Assembly: GCF_030408615.1 (NCBI RefSeq)
Contig: NZ_CP047187.1
Location: forward strand, 682,001-746,000
Origin: Corynebacterium bovis DSM 20582 = CIP 54.80
GTDB lineage: Bacteria > Actinomycetota > Actinomycetes > Mycobacteriales > Mycobacteriaceae
Direction of reading: 5' to 3'
Length of the DNA stretch: 64,000 nt
Shown here in pieces: positions 32,583 through 44,467 of this stretch (within the stretch, counting starts at the first letter, position 1; each line of letters starts with the position of its first letter). The notes beneath the pieces are model-generated. The model had not been told where the DNA came from and ran no database searches. It saw only the letters and a list, made by a program, of their open reading frames with translations. A program made the translations under genes and the position numbers.

Positions 32583-34327
32583 ATCGACGAATGGGCGACC
32601 GTCCCGGTCGGGCGGTGCGGAGACTCCTCGCGGCGGTGGGCACCGTCCCGCTCGTCGCGGCGTGCACGACGCTGCCGGGCGAGTCCGCCCCGGAGGTCGT
32701 CAGCTCGTACGTCTCCCAGCCGACGCAGGAGAACGTCGTCGAACCCCGCCCCGGCCAGCCGTCGGACCTGCTCCTGCGGGACTTCTTCTCGGCCTCGGCC
32801 CACCCCATCGGCAACCACCAGGCGGCGAAGAAGTTCCTCGACGACGGCGTCGCCGACCGGTGGCAGGACGGTGCGGCGACGATCATCCTCGACCACATCG
32901 ACATCAACTCCGACGGCGCGGCCCGCGACGGGCGCATCTCCTACAAGGTGCGGGGCAACATCATCGGCCGGCTCGGCACCGGCGGGACGTTCCGCCCGGA
33001 GAACACCCCCTACGAGGAGACGTACGAGCTCAGCCGGGCCGACGACGAGTGGCGCATCGACGGGCTGCCGAACGGCGTCGTCATGGACCGCAACGACTTC
33101 ACCGCCGCCTACCAGGACCGGGACATCTACTTCCTCGACCCGACGCAGCGGCGGCTCGTGCCCGACCGCCGGTGGGTGTACACCCGGCAGGAGTCCCAGG
33201 CGTCGTCGCTGATGTCCCTGCTCGCCGCCGGGCCGCGGGACGTCCTCACCCGGGGGGTGCACTCCGCCCTGCCGCCGGACGCCGCCGTGCAGGCGAGCAG
33301 CTCCGGCGGCCCCGGGTTCACCGTGGACTTCAGCGGGTTGTCCACCCTCTCGGCGGAGGACCGCACCCGGCTCGCCGCGCAGGTCGTGTGGACCCTCGCC
33401 TCGGCGGACATCCGCGGGCCGTACACGATCCTCGCCGACGGCTCGCCCCTCAGCGACGAGGTCGACGGAGGGTGGAACATCGACGACGTCAGCCAGTTCG
33501 ACCCGAAGGCCGCCCCGGTCACGCCGCTGCGTGCCCTGCGCGACGGCGGGCTCGTCGAGGTGACCGACGGGCAGGTGCGGCAGATGCAGGGCTGGCCGGC
33601 GCGCGGCGGCATCGAGTCCGTCGGCGTCTCGGCGGCGTCGTCGGCGGTCGCCGGGGTCGTGTCCCGGGGCGACCGGCGGCGGGCGCTGCTCGTCGGCACG
33701 CCCGACGAGGAACCGCGGACCGCGGCCGAGGGCGAGTCGCTCACGCGGCCGACGTGGACGGCCGACGGCACGACGTTCTACTCCGTCGTCGACGGGCAGA
33801 AGGTCATGCGCTTCACCCGGTCGTCGTCGTCCGGGGAGATCAGCCGGCAGGAGGTCGACCGCGCCGGGCTCGACGAACTGGGCGACCCGGAGGCGCGGAT
33901 CAGCGTCTTCCAGGTGTCCCGGGACGGCACGCGGGCGGTGGTGCTCGTCAACGGCCGCGTGTACATCAGCGTGCTCGAACGCGGCGACGGGGACCGGGTG
34001 CGGCTCGGGCGGTTCATCCAGGTGGGCTACCAGCTCGGCGAGACGGCCGTGTCGGCGGAGTGGCAGGTCGACGGGTCGCTCATCGTCGGCACGCGTGCGA
34101 ACGACGCCCCCGTGTGGCGGGTCGAGGTCGACGGGTCGAGCGCGACCCAGCTGCCCTCCCGCAACGTCACCGCCCCGGTCGTCGCCGTCGCCTCGACCTC
34201 GACGCTGCAGTACATCACCGACGGGCGGGCGCTGCTCCAGCTCGACCCGGGGGACAGCGACTCCCGCTACTGGCGTGAGGTCCCCGCCCTGCAGGGCGAG
34301 CGGGCGGTGCCGATCATCGCGCAGTGA
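32579..34327 (+). CDS. lpqB: Lipoprotein LpqB, modulator of MtrB
   Basis: 582-residue exported lipoprotein that interacts with the MtrB sensor domain in mycobacteria. The signal peptide ends in a lipobox VAAC (Cys near residue 28). A GerMN-type domain follows (RRLVPDRRWVYTRQE, then the LAAGPRDVLTRGVHSALPPD region). The C-terminal half is beta-propeller-like (FTRSSSSGEISRQEVDR, VFQVSRDGTRAVVLVNGRVY, ASTSTLQYITDGRALLQLD). ATG overlaps the mtrB stop (ATGA), so the three proteins are translationally coupled. Length is normal for the family. Confidence 0.92.
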   Translation: MNRRMGDRPGRAVRRLLAAVGTVPLVAACTTLPGESAPEVVSSYVSQPTQENVVEPRPGQPSDLLLRDFFSASAHPIGNHQAAKKFLDDGVADRWQDGAATIILDHIDINSDGAARDGRISYKVRGNIIGRLGTGGTFRPENTPYEETYELSRADDEWRIDGLPNGVVMDRNDFTAAYQDRDIYFLDPTQRRLVPDRRWVYTRQESQASSLMSLLAAGPRDVLTRGVHSALPPDAAVQASSSGGPGFTVDFSGLSTLSAEDRTRLAAQVVWTLASADIRGPYTILADGSPLSDEVDGGWNIDDVSQFDPKAAPVTPLRALRDGGLVEVTDGQVRQMQGWPARGGIESVGVSAASSAVAGVVSRGDRRRALLVGTPDEEPRTAAEGESLTRPTWTADGTTFYSVVDGQKVMRFTRSSSSGEISRQEVDRAGLDELGDPEARISVFQVSRDGTRAVVLVNGRVYISVLERGDGDRVRLGRFIQVGYQLGETAVSAEWQVDGSLIVGTRANDAPVWRVEVDGSSATQLPSRNVTAPVVAVASTSTLQYITDGRALLQLDPGDSDSRYWREVPALQGERAVPIIAQ

Positions 34328-34346
34328 GCCGGGACGGGGGGTGGTG

Positions 34347-35243
34347 ATGGGCGCCGGCCGGTGGGGACGTCCGGGGACGACGGCCCGGTCCGCGGGGGTG
34401 GCCGGGGCGCTGGTCGGGGGCGTCGTCGGCGGCCTCGCCGCGGCCGCGGAGCTCGTCTGGCGGCGGGACTGCATGTGCTGCGGCCGGCCGGTGGACACCG
34501 CGACCGCCCCGGCCGCGACCCCCACGGCACCTCCCCGGGCGTGGTCCCCGGCGACCCGCGCGGCGGTCCCGGCGTCGACCCCCTCGGTGGACCCCGCGAC
34601 GGCCCCGGCGGTGGGGCCGGGCGCCCCGGGGCTGTGCCGCGACTGCGCGCGTGCCCTGTCCGCGCCGCCGGACCTCGTCACCCCCGTCGCGACCGCGCCG
34701 CCGTTCCCCGTCCTCGCGTGCGGCCCCTACGGCGGCGCGCACCGGATGCTCGTGCTCGCGGCGAAGGACCACCTGCGGCGGGACGCCGTCGACGTCGCCG
34801 GGGCGTGCCTCGGCGCGGCGGTGCGCGACCTCACGGCCCGGGGCCTGCTGCCCGTCCCGGGGCCCGGGGCCGCCCCCGTGCTCGTCGCCGCGCCGACGCG
34901 GCGGTCCGCCGCCCGGAACCGGGGCGGGGACGTCGTGTCGCGCATGGCCCGGGCCGCCGTCGCGGGACTGCCGTGGGGAGGGACGGTCGCCGCGCCGGGG
35001 CGGGTGCGGGAGGGGACGCCGGACTCGGTCGGCCAGGGCCGGGCCGCCCGCCGGAGGAACACGGCGTCCGGGATCGTCCTCGACGACCGCGCGGCGCGGG
35101 GGTTGGCGCGGGCGGCCCGCGGGCGGGCGGTCGTCGTCGTGGACGACGTCCTCACCACGGGGGCGACGGTGACCCAGTTCGCGCTGGCCCTTGCCGCGGC
35201 GGGCGTGCGGGTGGACGCGGCCGTCGTCGTCGCCGCCGGGTGA
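34347..35243 (+). CDS. ComF/phosphoribosyltransferase family protein
   Basis: 298-residue protein of the ComF-like amidophosphoribosyltransferase group, in the place of Rv3242c. A zinc-binding pair CMCCGRP ... LCRDCARAL lies on both sides of an Ala/Pro/Thr-rich insertion (about residues 52-92). The middle has GPYGGAHRMLVLAAKDHLRR and PTRRSAARNRGGD. The PRPP-binding motif VVVVDDVLTTGATV is near 263-276. In competent bacteria ComF aids DNA uptake; in actinobacteria the role is not settled. ATG 34347 follows a G-rich stretch (GGGACGGGGGGTGGTG). It may be co-transcribed with mtrAB-lpqB, whose stop is 20 bases upstream. Confidence 0.8.
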   Translation: MGAGRWGRPGTTARSAGVAGALVGGVVGGLAAAAELVWRRDCMCCGRPVDTATAPAATPTAPPRAWSPATRAAVPASTPSVDPATAPAVGPGAPGLCRDCARALSAPPDLVTPVATAPPFPVLACGPYGGAHRMLVLAAKDHLRRDAVDVAGACLGAAVRDLTARGLLPVPGPGAAPVLVAAPTRRSAARNRGGDVVSRMARAAVAGLPWGGTVAAPGRVREGTPDSVGQGRAARRRNTASGIVLDDRAARGLARAARGRAVVVVDDVLTTGATVTQFALALAAAGVRVDAAVVVAAG

Positions 35244-35249
35244 CCCGCG

Positions 35250-35395
35250 CCCCGCCCCGCGCCCGGCACCCGGCACCCGGCACCCGCCCCGCACCCTGCA
35301 CCCGCCCCGCACCCCGCCCCGCGACCGGCCCTGCACCCTGCACCCGGCACCCGCCCCGCACCCCGCCCGGACACCCCGCCCCGCGCCCGGCGGGT
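35250..35395. repeat. Simple GC-rich repeats after the comF-like gene
   Basis: Many near-copies of CACCCGGCACCCGCCCCGC fill the gap from seven bases after the stop. They are irregular, with 7- and 14-base sub-periods (CCCGGCA, CCCGCCCCGCACC). Confidence 0.7.
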
Positions 35396-35472
35396 GACGG
35401 GACGGTGAACGCGGGTGGCCCCGGGGTGAACGGATGTCGGCCGAGAGGCGACCGCGGGGTGTCCCGCTGACG

Positions 35473-35478
35473 TACGAT
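35473..35478 (+). promoter_or_regulatory. Putative -10 of hpf
   Basis: TACGAT within TGACGTACGATCAG, about 82 bases before the hpf ATG. This is the first AT-richer patch after the repeat tract. Confidence 0.45.
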
Positions 35479-35560
35479 CAGTGGTGGAACGTCGTCACCG
35501 GTGAAGTCCGGAGGGCAATCCCGCTCACCGGCACCGGTGCCAGAGACCGGGAGGTTGTCC

Positions 35561-36331
35561 ATGTCGACTGTCCAGAACCCCAGCACCCCCACCGGCGCCG
35601 AGGCGCCGGCCGCTCCGCAGGCGCACGTCGAGATCACCGGCCGTAACGTCGAGGTCCCCGAGCACTTCCAGGAACGGGTGAACGCGAAGCTCGCGAAGAT
35701 CGAGCGCCTCGACACCACGCTGACCTCCTTCCACGTCGAACTCACCCACGAACGCAACCCCCGCCGCGCCGACGAGGCCGACCGCATCCAGGTCACCGCG
35801 ACGGGCAAGGGGCACATCGCCCGGGCGGAGGCGAAGGAGGAGAACTTCTACGCCGCCCTGGAGTCCGTCATGGCGAAGATGGAGCGGTCGCTGCGCAAGG
35901 TCAAGGCCCGTCGCAGCATCAGCCGGTCCGGGCACCGGGCCCCGATCTCCGTGGGGGAGGCCACCGCCGGTCTCGTCGAGGAGGGGCTGCGGTCGCCGGA
36001 GGGCGAGGCCGGGTCCGGGGCCGCGGGCGCCGGGGGCACCGCGGGTGAGACGTCCCCCGGTCCGTTCGACGTCGACCCCTACGCCGAGCAGTTCGAGCCC
36101 GGCCGGGTGGTCCGGCGCAAGGAGCACGCCGCGATCCCGATGTCCGTCGACGACGCGCTGAGCCGGATGGAGCTCGTGGGGCACGACTTCTTCCTCTTCG
36201 TCAACGAGGAGACGGGCCGACCCTCCGTCGTCTACCGGCGCCACGCCTACGACTACGGTCTCATCGCGCTCACCGAGCCCGACGCCGCCGACGCCGCCGG
36301 TGCCGCGGAGACGGCGGAGGCCGCCGGCTGA
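35561..36331 (+). CDS. hpf: Ribosome hibernation-promoting factor, long form
   Basis: 256-residue cytoplasmic factor that pairs 70S ribosomes into inactive dimers in stationary phase or stress. The N-terminal domain (about 22-130) has HVEITGRNVEVPEHFQERVN, a beta strand FHVELTHERNP and a basic helix MERSLRKVKARRS. The C-terminal dimerisation domain (about 188-245) has VVRRKEHAAIPMSVDDALSR, LVGHDFFLFVNEETGRPSVV and DYGLIAL. A Gly/Ala linker and an Ala/Glu tail are extended. ATG 35561 is set by GGGAGGTTGTCC. It lies just before secA, as Rv3241c does before Rv3240c. Confidence 0.92.
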   Translation: MSTVQNPSTPTGAEAPAAPQAHVEITGRNVEVPEHFQERVNAKLAKIERLDTTLTSFHVELTHERNPRRADEADRIQVTATGKGHIARAEAKEENFYAALESVMAKMERSLRKVKARRSISRSGHRAPISVGEATAGLVEEGLRSPEGEAGSGAAGAGGTAGETSPGPFDVDPYAEQFEPGRVVRRKEHAAIPMSVDDALSRMELVGHDFFLFVNEETGRPSVVYRRHAYDYGLIALTEPDAADAAGAAETAEAAG

Positions 36332-36426
36332 CGCCGGGGGGGGTGACGACGCGGTCTGACACCGGGAACCCACCCGGACCGGGGGGAGCGCCGCGGGGTG
36401 GGGCGGCGTGGGGTCCGGGCGGGCGC

Positions 36427-36475
36427 GGTGAGGGCGCGGTGAGGGGGAGGTGAGGGGGAGGTGAGGGGGGCGTCC
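36427..36475. repeat. GGTGAGGG repeats between hpf and secA
   Basis: GGTGAGGG occurs four times at 10- to 13-base steps in this stretch, about 100 bases after the hpf stop. The 36332-36426 part shows nothing else of note. Confidence 0.55.
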
Positions 36476-36508
36476 CCGTTGGGGTGGGGGAAAGGGCGGC
36501 GCGGGGGG

Positions 36509-36514
36509 TACACT
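36509..36514 (+). promoter_or_regulatory. Putative -10 of secA
   Basis: TACACT, 182 bases before the secA GTG. The same hexamer serves other genes in the window. The long leader ends with TTTTTTCCGACGTAAGGAC near the start. A correctly spaced -35 was not found. Confidence 0.4.
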
Positions 36515-36695
36515 GGTGCTCCAACTGTGCCCGTCCGGAGCGTCCGGTGCGGCGGCTGTCCCGGCGACGTCGGGACCTGTCCGGCGGGCACCGGCGGGAG
36601 CGCACGGACACCACCGGGCACCTCACGGTCGCACCACGGTCGCCGGCGGACCCTCCGGGTCACCTGATTTTTTCCGACGTAAGGACACTCTGCAC

Positions 36696-39305
<2,610 letters not shown>

Positions 39306-39337
39306 CCGCCGCCCCCTCCCGACGCGAGCGGTTCCAC

Positions 39338-39366
39338 GCGGGCCCCGGCGGTACGCCGGGGCCCGC
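39338..39366. terminator. Bidirectional hairpin terminator between secA and the Rv3235-like gene
   Basis: A perfect 13-bp stem GCGGGCCCCGGCG / CGCCGGGGCCCGC with a 3-base GTA loop lies between two convergent stop codons (39305 and 39373). There is no T-tract, as is common for hairpin terminators in GC-rich actinobacteria. Confidence 0.75.
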
Positions 39367-39372
39367 CGCCGT

Positions 39373-40017
39373 TCAGATGAGCTGCACCGCGGCGAGCGTC
39401 CAGCCGCCGTCGGTCGCGTCGAGCACCCCGGCGAGCGCCCGCACCCGGCCCTCCACCCGCGCCGACGCGCAGAACCGCGAGCGGTGTGACGCGGCCGTCG
39501 TCGCCGGGGACACGTGGACCGACAGCACCCGGGACGGGGTGCTCGCCACCGGTGCGCCGACCCGCCGCCGTGCCCGCAGGTGCTCCACGACCTCACGGGC
39601 GAACGGTCCCCGCGCGAGGACGGCCGGTGACCGCGCCCCGTCGCGGGCCTCCAACCAGAACGTCAGCAACCGGTGCACCGTCGCCGCCGGCGGTCGCGTC
39701 ACCGCGGCGGCCGCCACCGGACGCCCGCCGCCGGCTGTGCCACCCGCCGCGCCACCGGCTGTACCACCCGCCGCGCCACCTGCAGCGCCGCCACCCGGCG
39801 CACGCCCCGCCGCGCCACCCACCGGCCCGCCGGCTGTGCCACGCGCCACGCCACCCACCGGCGCACGGCCCGCCGCGCCACCACCCGGCCCGCCGCCGTG
39901 CGGCGTACGCACGGCGTCGTCCCCCCACCCACGGTCCCCACCCGCCGGCCGGAACAGGTACACGGCCCCGGCGAGCGGCACGAGATCCCCGGTGTCCGTC
40001 TGCTGCTCAACCCCCAT
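39373..40017 (-). CDS. Rv3235 family protein (DUF6459)
   Basis: 214-residue conserved actinobacterial protein of unknown function. The conserved part is C-terminal: VHRLLTFWLEARDGARSPAV, FAREVVEHLRARRRV, SRVLSVHVSP, then RVEGRVRALAGVLDATDGGW and LAAVQLI at the very end. The middle (about residues 45-100) is a GGAAGRAPGG-type repeat tract that seems species-specific. The start ATG 40017 is supported by -10 TACGAT (40030-40025, minus), ending exactly seven bases before it. In relatives a gene of this family lies close to secA (recalled). Confidence 0.7.
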   Translation of the reverse strand: MGVEQQTDTGDLVPLAGAVYLFRPAGGDRGWGDDAVRTPHGGGPGGGAAGRAPVGGVARGTAGGPVGGAAGRAPGGGAAGGAAGGTAGGAAGGTAGGGRPVAAAAVTRPPAATVHRLLTFWLEARDGARSPAVLARGPFAREVVEHLRARRRVGAPVASTPSRVLSVHVSPATTAASHRSRFCASARVEGRVRALAGVLDATDGGWTLAAVQLI

Positions 40018-40024
40018 GCCGGTC

Positions 40025-40049
40025 ATCGTAACCGGCCGCGTGGCAGAAT
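40025..40049. promoter_or_regulatory. Overlapping divergent leaderless promoters
   Basis: Minus strand TACGAT (40030-40025), seven bases before ATG 40017. Plus strand CAGAAT (40044-40049), seven bases before ATG 40057. Both start codons would be transcription starts. Only 39 bases separate the two start codons. Confidence 0.6.
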
Positions 40050-40056
40050 GGTCGGC

Positions 40057-40467
40057 ATGCGTGGACTGATTGTGGATTACTGTGGCGTCCTCGACGGGGC
40101 GGAGGAGGATCGTCGCCGGTGGCGGAAGCTCCTCACGGCGCTCCGCCAGGAGGGGGTGGCGACGGCGATCCTGTCCAACGACCCCGGCGGCTCCGGCGCC
40201 GACCCCATCCGGACGTGGCAGGAGGCCGGGTACGTCGACCACGTCGTCCTCTCCGGTGAGATCGGGGCGGAGAAGCCCGGCGAGGAGGCCTTCCGGGTCA
40301 CCGCCGAGCGGATGGAGCTGCCGCAGAGTGACTGCGTGCTGGTGGACGACTCGATCCTCAACATCCGCGGCGCCGTCGAGAACGGCCTCGTCGCCGTGTA
40401 CTACCAGCAGTTCGACCGGGCGGTCGTGGAGATCGTCAACCTGTTCGACGTCGAGGGGGAGTTCTAG
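40057..40467 (+). CDS. Small HAD-like hydrolase domain protein
   Basis: 136-residue protein with a minimal haloacid dehalogenase fold and no cap domain. Motif I LIVDYCGVLDG has the nucleophile Asp near residue 7. Motif II is Ser in AILSNDPGG, motif III Lys in GAEKPGEEAF, and motif IV DCVLVDDS. This D...S...K...DD set is that of HAD hydrolases with D-x-x-G-V-L type motif I. The substrate is unknown. It is expressed from a leaderless promoter, and its stop overlaps the next start by one base, so it is coupled to the DUF6912 gene. Confidence 0.78.
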   Translation: MRGLIVDYCGVLDGAEEDRRRWRKLLTALRQEGVATAILSNDPGGSGADPIRTWQEAGYVDHVVLSGEIGAEKPGEEAFRVTAERMELPQSDCVLVDDSILNIRGAVENGLVAVYYQQFDRAVVEIVNLFDVEGEF

Positions 40468-40973
40468 TGCGCGTGTATGTTCCGGCGACGTTCGACATGC
40501 TCGGGGTGCTCGCCGGGGAGGGGACGATGCCGGTGCGCTCCGGCGTCGGGTTCGCGCTCACCCCCGCCCTGCGGGAGTTCTACACCTCGGGCGATGAGGA
40601 GGAGATCGGGTACCAGGCCTTTCTCGACGCCGCCCGGGCGTCGCTGCGCCTGCTCGCCATCGAGGACGAGGAACGCTTCCCGGCCCGGCGGGTGGTCCTG
40701 TCCGTCGACGTCGACGACGACAAGCTCACCCTCGCCCCCGAGGACGGGGAGGCCGTCGTGCGGCTCGACCCGGCGACCGTGACGACCGCGCAGCTCGCGG
40801 CGGTGCACGTCGACGACGCCGACGCGGAGCCGGCGACGCGCGCGGCCGTGGAGGTCATCGACCGGGCGGACCTCGGCGACGGTGACGCGGAGATCATGCT
40901 CGGCGACTGCGAGGACAATCTCATGTCCTGGTACGACGCGAAGGAACTCGCGTTCCTCGTCGACCTGCTCTGA
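40467..40973 (+). CDS. DUF6912 family protein
   Basis: 168-residue conserved actinobacterial protein of unknown function. It starts MRVYVPATFDMLGVLAGEG (GTG start) and has FALTPALREFYTSGDEEE, then FLDAARASLRLLA, typical of the family as I remember it. It is acidic and without membrane segments. Translation is coupled to the HAD-like gene by a one-base overlap of stop and start. It converges with rsgA across a 24-base gap that contains the short palindrome GGGCCCCGGGCCC. Confidence 0.7.
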   Translation: MRVYVPATFDMLGVLAGEGTMPVRSGVGFALTPALREFYTSGDEEEIGYQAFLDAARASLRLLAIEDEERFPARRVVLSVDVDDDKLTLAPEDGEAVVRLDPATVTTAQLAAVHVDDADAEPATRAAVEVIDRADLGDGDAEIMLGDCEDNLMSWYDAKELAFLVDLL

Positions 40974-40997
40974 CGGCCGGGCCCCGGGCCCGAGCCC

Positions 40998-42038
40998 TCA
41001 GGACTCCCAGTCGTGGTTCGTCCGCAGGGCGGCGAGGAGCTGCCGGACGGCGGTGACGCGCCGCGCGCTCGTCCCGGTGAGCGTGTCCAGCGCGCACTCC
41101 GGGTCGGCGGGCGGCCCCATGTGCGTGCACCCGCGCGGGCAGTCCGCGACGACGTCGCGGAGGTCGTCGAACGCCTCGATGACCTGGTCGGGGGACACGT
41201 GGGCGAGCCCGAAGCTGCGGATGCCGGGGGTGTCGATGATCCACCCGCCGTCCGGCAGCGGCAACGCGACGGACTGCGAGGACGTGTGCCGGCCCTTCCC
41301 GACGCCCGACACGGAGCCGGTCGCCCGGTCCGCGTCCGGGACGAGCCGGTTGACCAGCGTCGACTTCCCGACCCCGGAGTGGCCGACGAGCGCGGTGACC
41401 CGGTTGTGGACGATCTCCTCCACCGGCCCCAGCGGGTCGTGGACCCCGCACTGCACGATCTCGACGTCGAGGTCCCGGAACTGGGCGGTGAACTCCTCGG
41501 CGTCGGCGAGGTCGGTCTTCGTCAGGCACAGCACGGGGGTCACGCCGCCGACGAACGCGGCGACGAGGGTCCGTTCGACGAGCCCCGCCCGGGGCGGCGG
41601 GTCGGCGAGGGCGGTGACGATGAGCAGCCGGTCGGCGTTCGCCACGACGACCCGCTCGTAGGGGTCGGTGTCGTCCGCGGTCCGGCGGAGCACGCTCGTG
41701 CGCTCCTCCAGGCGGACGATGCGGGCGAGGGTGCCGGGGCGGCCGCTCGTGTCACCGACGACACCGACCCGGTCGCCGACGACGACGGCGGTGCGTCCCA
41801 TCTCCCGGGCCCGCATGCAGACCACTGGCCGGAGCCGGGTCTCCGGGCGGTCGTCGAGGACGACACCCCACCGCCCGCGGTCGCGGGAGACGACCGTCCC
41901 GGTCTCCGCGTCGAGGTGGGAGGGCCGGTCCTTCGTCCGGGGGCGGGAGCCCTTCCCGGGGCGGACGCGGACGTCGGACTCGTCCCAGTCCCGGGCACCA
42001 CGGCCGGACCGGGCGGAGCTGCGCGCCACCCCCGTCAC
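40998..42038 (-). CDS. rsgA: Ribosome small-subunit maturation GTPase RsgA
   Basis: 346-residue circularly permuted GTPase that checks late 30S assembly. An OB-fold comes first ([15 protein letters not shown]). The G motifs follow in the order G4 LTKTDLAD, G1 [15 protein letters not shown]3 [11 protein letters not shown]. The zinc-binding C-terminal part has [19 protein letters not shown] 42038 overlaps the aroA stop (GTGA), so it is translated after aroA from one transcript. The aroA-rsgA pair is a standard actinobacterial arrangement (Rv3227-Rv3228 in M. tuberculosis). Confidence 0.92.
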   Translation of the reverse strand: MTGVARSSARSGRGARDWDESDVRVRPGKGSRPRTKDRPSHLDAETGTVVSRDRGRWGVVLDDRPETRLRPVVCMRAREMGRTAVVVGDRVGVVGDTSGRPGTLARIVRLEERTSVLRRTADDTDPYERVVVANADRLLIVTALADPPPRAGLVERTLVAAFVGGVTPVLCLTKTDLADAEEFTAQFRDLDVEIVQCGVHDPLGPVEEIVHNRVTALVGHSGVGKSTLVNRLVPDADRATGSVSGVGKGRHTSSQSVALPLPDGGWIIDTPGIRSFGLAHVSPDQVIEAFDDLRDVVADCPRGCTHMGPPADPECALDTLTGTSARRVTAVRQLLAALRTNHDWES

Positions 42039-43384
42039 GCCCCGAGCATGTCGGCCCACCGGGCCTCGAAGTCGGGCAGCGTCTTCGCCGTCGTGCCGAT
42101 GTCCTCGACGGCCACCCCGGGCACGGCGAGGCCGATGATCGCCCCGGCGGTCGCCATGCGGTGGTCGGCGTAGGAGTGCCACGTGCCGCCGTGCAGGGGG
42201 GCGGGGTCGATGGTGAGCCCGTCGTCGGTCTCGGTGACCCGGCCGCCGAGGGCGCCGAGTTCGGCGGCGAGGGCGGCGAGGCGGTCCGTCTCGTGGCCGC
42301 GGAGGTGGGCCACGCCGTAGAGGTGGCTCCGGCCCCCGGCGAGAGCGCACACGGCGGCGACGGTGGGGGTGAGCTCGCCGATGTCGTGCATGTCGAGGGT
42401 GAGACCCCGCAGGGAGGCCCGGTCCTCCGGGCCGGTGACCTCGAGGGACCCGCTGGCCGCGTGGTACTCGACGGTCGCCCCCATCTCCTCGAGGATGACC
42501 CGGATCTGGTCGCCGGGCTGGGTGGTGGTCTGCGGCCAGCCGGTGACCCGGACGGTCCCGCCGGTCACCGCGGCGGCGGCGAGGAACGGCGTCGCGTTGG
42601 AGAGGTCCGGTTCGACGGTCCACGTGCGGGCCGCGACGGGGCCGGGGTGGACGGTCCACCGGTTGAGGGCGGTGTCGACGCGCACCCCGGCGTGGCGGAG
42701 CATCTCGACCGTCATCTCGATGTGGGGCAGGCTCGGCACGGCGTCACCGGTGTGGACGACGGTCACCCCGGCGTCGTACCGGGGCCCCGCGAGCAGGAGC
42801 CCGGAGACGAACTGGGAGGAGGCGGAGGCGTCGATGTGCACCTCGCCGCCCCGGAAGGACCCGGTGCCGTGGACGCGCAGGGGCAGGCCGGGGCCGTCGC
42901 CGGTGTTCTCCACCGTCGCCCCGAGGGCGCGCAGCCCGGAGACGGTGCCGTCCATGGGGCGTCGCCGCGCGGCCGGGTCGCCGTCGAGGAGGACGTCCCC
43001 GTCGGCGAGGACGGCGAGCGGCGGGATGAACCGCATGACGTTCCCGGCGAGGCCGCAGTCCACCTCCCCGCCGTGGAGGGGGCCGGGGACGACGTGCACG
43101 CTGTCGCCGTCGATGTCGACGGTCGCCCCGAGGGTGCGCAGGGCCTGCGCCATGAGGGTGGTGTCCCGGCTGCGGAGGGCGCCGTGGACGGTGCCGGGGC
43201 CGTCGGCGAGGGCGGCGAGGACGAGCGCCCGGTTCGTCATCGACTTCGAACCGGGGACGGTGACCGTGGCGGTGACCGGGGCGGTGGCGACGGGGGCGGG
43301 CCACAGGCCGGTGTCCCCGCCGGCGGTGGGGGACTGCGGTGCGGAGCCGGTGGCGGCCCGGGGTGTGGGGGTGGCGGCACTCAT
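42035..43384 (-). CDS. aroA: 3-phosphoshikimate 1-carboxyvinyltransferase (EPSP synthase)
   Basis: 449-residue enzyme of the shikimate pathway, joining shikimate-3-phosphate and PEP. The substrate loop [16 protein letters not shown] (near 42-57), [31 protein letters not shown] (near 138-154), [24 protein letters not shown] and HRMATAGAI near the end identify it. The Gly residue in GNVMRF occupies the site that affects glyphosate sensitivity in other enzymes; I draw no phenotype from it. ATG 43384 is preceded by -10 GATAAT (43397-43392, minus) at seven bases, so the transcript is probably leaderless. Confidence 0.94.
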   Translation of the reverse strand: MSAATPTPRAATGSAPQSPTAGGDTGLWPAPVATAPVTATVTVPGSKSMTNRALVLAALADGPGTVHGALRSRDTTLMAQALRTLGATVDIDGDSVHVVPGPLHGGEVDCGLAGNVMRFIPPLAVLADGDVLLDGDPAARRRPMDGTVSGLRALGATVENTGDGPGLPLRVHGTGSFRGGEVHIDASASSQFVSGLLLAGPRYDAGVTVVHTGDAVPSLPHIEMTVEMLRHAGVRVDTALNRWTVHPGPVAARTWTVEPDLSNATPFLAAAAVTGGTVRVTGWPQTTTQPGDQIRVILEEMGATVEYHAASGSLEVTGPEDRASLRGLTLDMHDIGELTPTVAAVCALAGGRSHLYGVAHLRGHETDRLAALAAELGALGGRVTETDDGLTIDPAPLHGGTWHSYADHRMATAGAIIGLAVPGVAVEDIGTTAKTLPDFEARWADMLGA

Positions 43385-43391
43385 GCCCCCG

Positions 43392-43397
43392 ATTATC
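43392..43397 (-). promoter_or_regulatory. -10 of leaderless aroA-rsgA transcript
   Basis: GATAAT on the minus strand, seven bases before ATG 43384. No Shine-Dalgarno is possible in between. Confidence 0.6.
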
Positions 43398-43544
43398 GCA
43401 CCCCGGGCGGACGGCGGGGGCCCGGGGCGCGCCCGGGGTCGCCGTCGTCGGGGCCGGGCCGCCGGCGGGAGCGGGGTGCAGGTCGCGGGGCCGGGTCGCC
43501 GGCGGGGTGCCCGGTCGTCGCGGCGGGACCGGGCCGGCCGGGGC

Positions 43545-43550
43545 TACGAT
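43545..43550 (+). promoter_or_regulatory. -10 of leaderless SRAP gene
   Basis: TACGAT, eight bases before ATG 43559. The only intervening bases are GGGGCGGC. Confidence 0.6.
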
Positions 43551-43558
43551 GGGGCGGC

Positions 43559-44467
43559 ATGTGTGGCCGCTACGTCCTGTTCAGCACCCTCGAGGAGATC
43601 ACCGGTCCGGTGGCGGAGACGCTCGGCGTGCCCCCGTCCCGGGTGGGGACCGTCGGCGGGGGGTGGCGGCCGAGCTACAACATCGCCCCGACGCACACCG
43701 TCCCGGTCGTCCGGGCCGTGGGGGAGGGGGCCGCGGCGGGCGGTGCCGTGGGGGAGGGGGACCCGACGGACCCCGCCGCGGCACCGGGCATCGGGGCGTC
43801 GCCGGTCGCCGCCGTCGGGCCGGCCCGGTGGGGCTACCCGGCGCCGTGGGCGTCCGGGGGGAAGGTGCTGTTCAACGCCCGGGGCGAGACGGTCTTCGAC
43901 AAGCGCAGCTTCGCCGGGTCGGAGCCGTGCCTCGTCGTCATGAACGGCTGGTACGAGTGGTTCCGCCCCGGCGGCGGGTCCGGCGGGGCGTCGCAGCCCT
44001 ACCTCACCACGGAGCCCGGAGAGGGGTACCGGGAGGGGGACGGGGAGGGGGACGACGCCGCGCCCCTGCTCGTTGTCGCCGGACTGTGCCGGACCGTCGC
44101 CCGGGAGGGCGCGGGGACGCAGGGTGCGGCGGGGACGGATACGGCCCCGGCGGGACAGGACGGGGCCGGGGACGGGTCGGGGGCCGGCGCGGCGCCGGCG
44201 ACGGAGCTGCGGATGACCGTCGTCACGACCGCGTCGGCCGAGCCGGTCGGGTGGCTGCACGACCGGATGCCCCGGCTGCTCACCCCGGCGGAGGCCCGGG
44301 ACTGGCTCGCGGGAACACCCGGTGACGAACGGCTGCGGGACCTCGCGGCCACGCCTCCGCACCGGCCGGGACTGCGGTCCCGGCCCGTGTCGACCGCGGT
44401 GGGGAACGTCGGGAACAACGACCCCGGGCTCCTGCGACCGGTGACCGACGGCGACACCCCCCGGTGA
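43559..44467 (+). CDS. SOS response-associated peptidase (SRAP/HMCES/YedK-like)
   Basis: 302-residue protein that shields abasic sites in single-stranded DNA by forming a covalent link through Cys2. It begins MCGRYVLFS, so Cys2 becomes N-terminal after Met removal. The rest of the active site is visible: RPSYNIAPTHTVPV (Asn), FNARGETV, VVMNGWYEWFR (Glu) and VGWLHDRMPRLL (His). Three Gly/Asp/Ala-rich insertions (near residues 60-82, 140-165 and 185-218) make it longer than the usual 220-250. The start is fixed by the leaderless -10 and by the catalytic Cys at position 2. It is encoded alone between aroA and sigH. Confidence 0.9.
   Translation: MCGRYVLFSTLEEITGPVAETLGVPPSRVGTVGGGWRPSYNIAPTHTVPVVRAVGEGAAAGGAVGEGDPTDPAAAPGIGASPVAAVGPARWGYPAPWASGGKVLFNARGETVFDKRSFAGSEPCLVVMNGWYEWFRPGGGSGGASQPYLTTEPGEGYREGDGEGDDAAPLLVVAGLCRTVAREGAGTQGAAGTDTAPAGQDGAGDGSGAGAAPATELRMTVVTTASAEPVGWLHDRMPRLLTPAEARDWLAGTPGDERLRDLAATPPHRPGLRSRPVSTAVGNVGNNDPGLLRPVTDGDTPR

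Noticed and set aside
40978-40995. Terminator between the DUF6912 gene and rsgA
   Set aside because: GGGCCCCGGGCCC is short and without a loop of usual size; it may help termination but was not strong enough to list.
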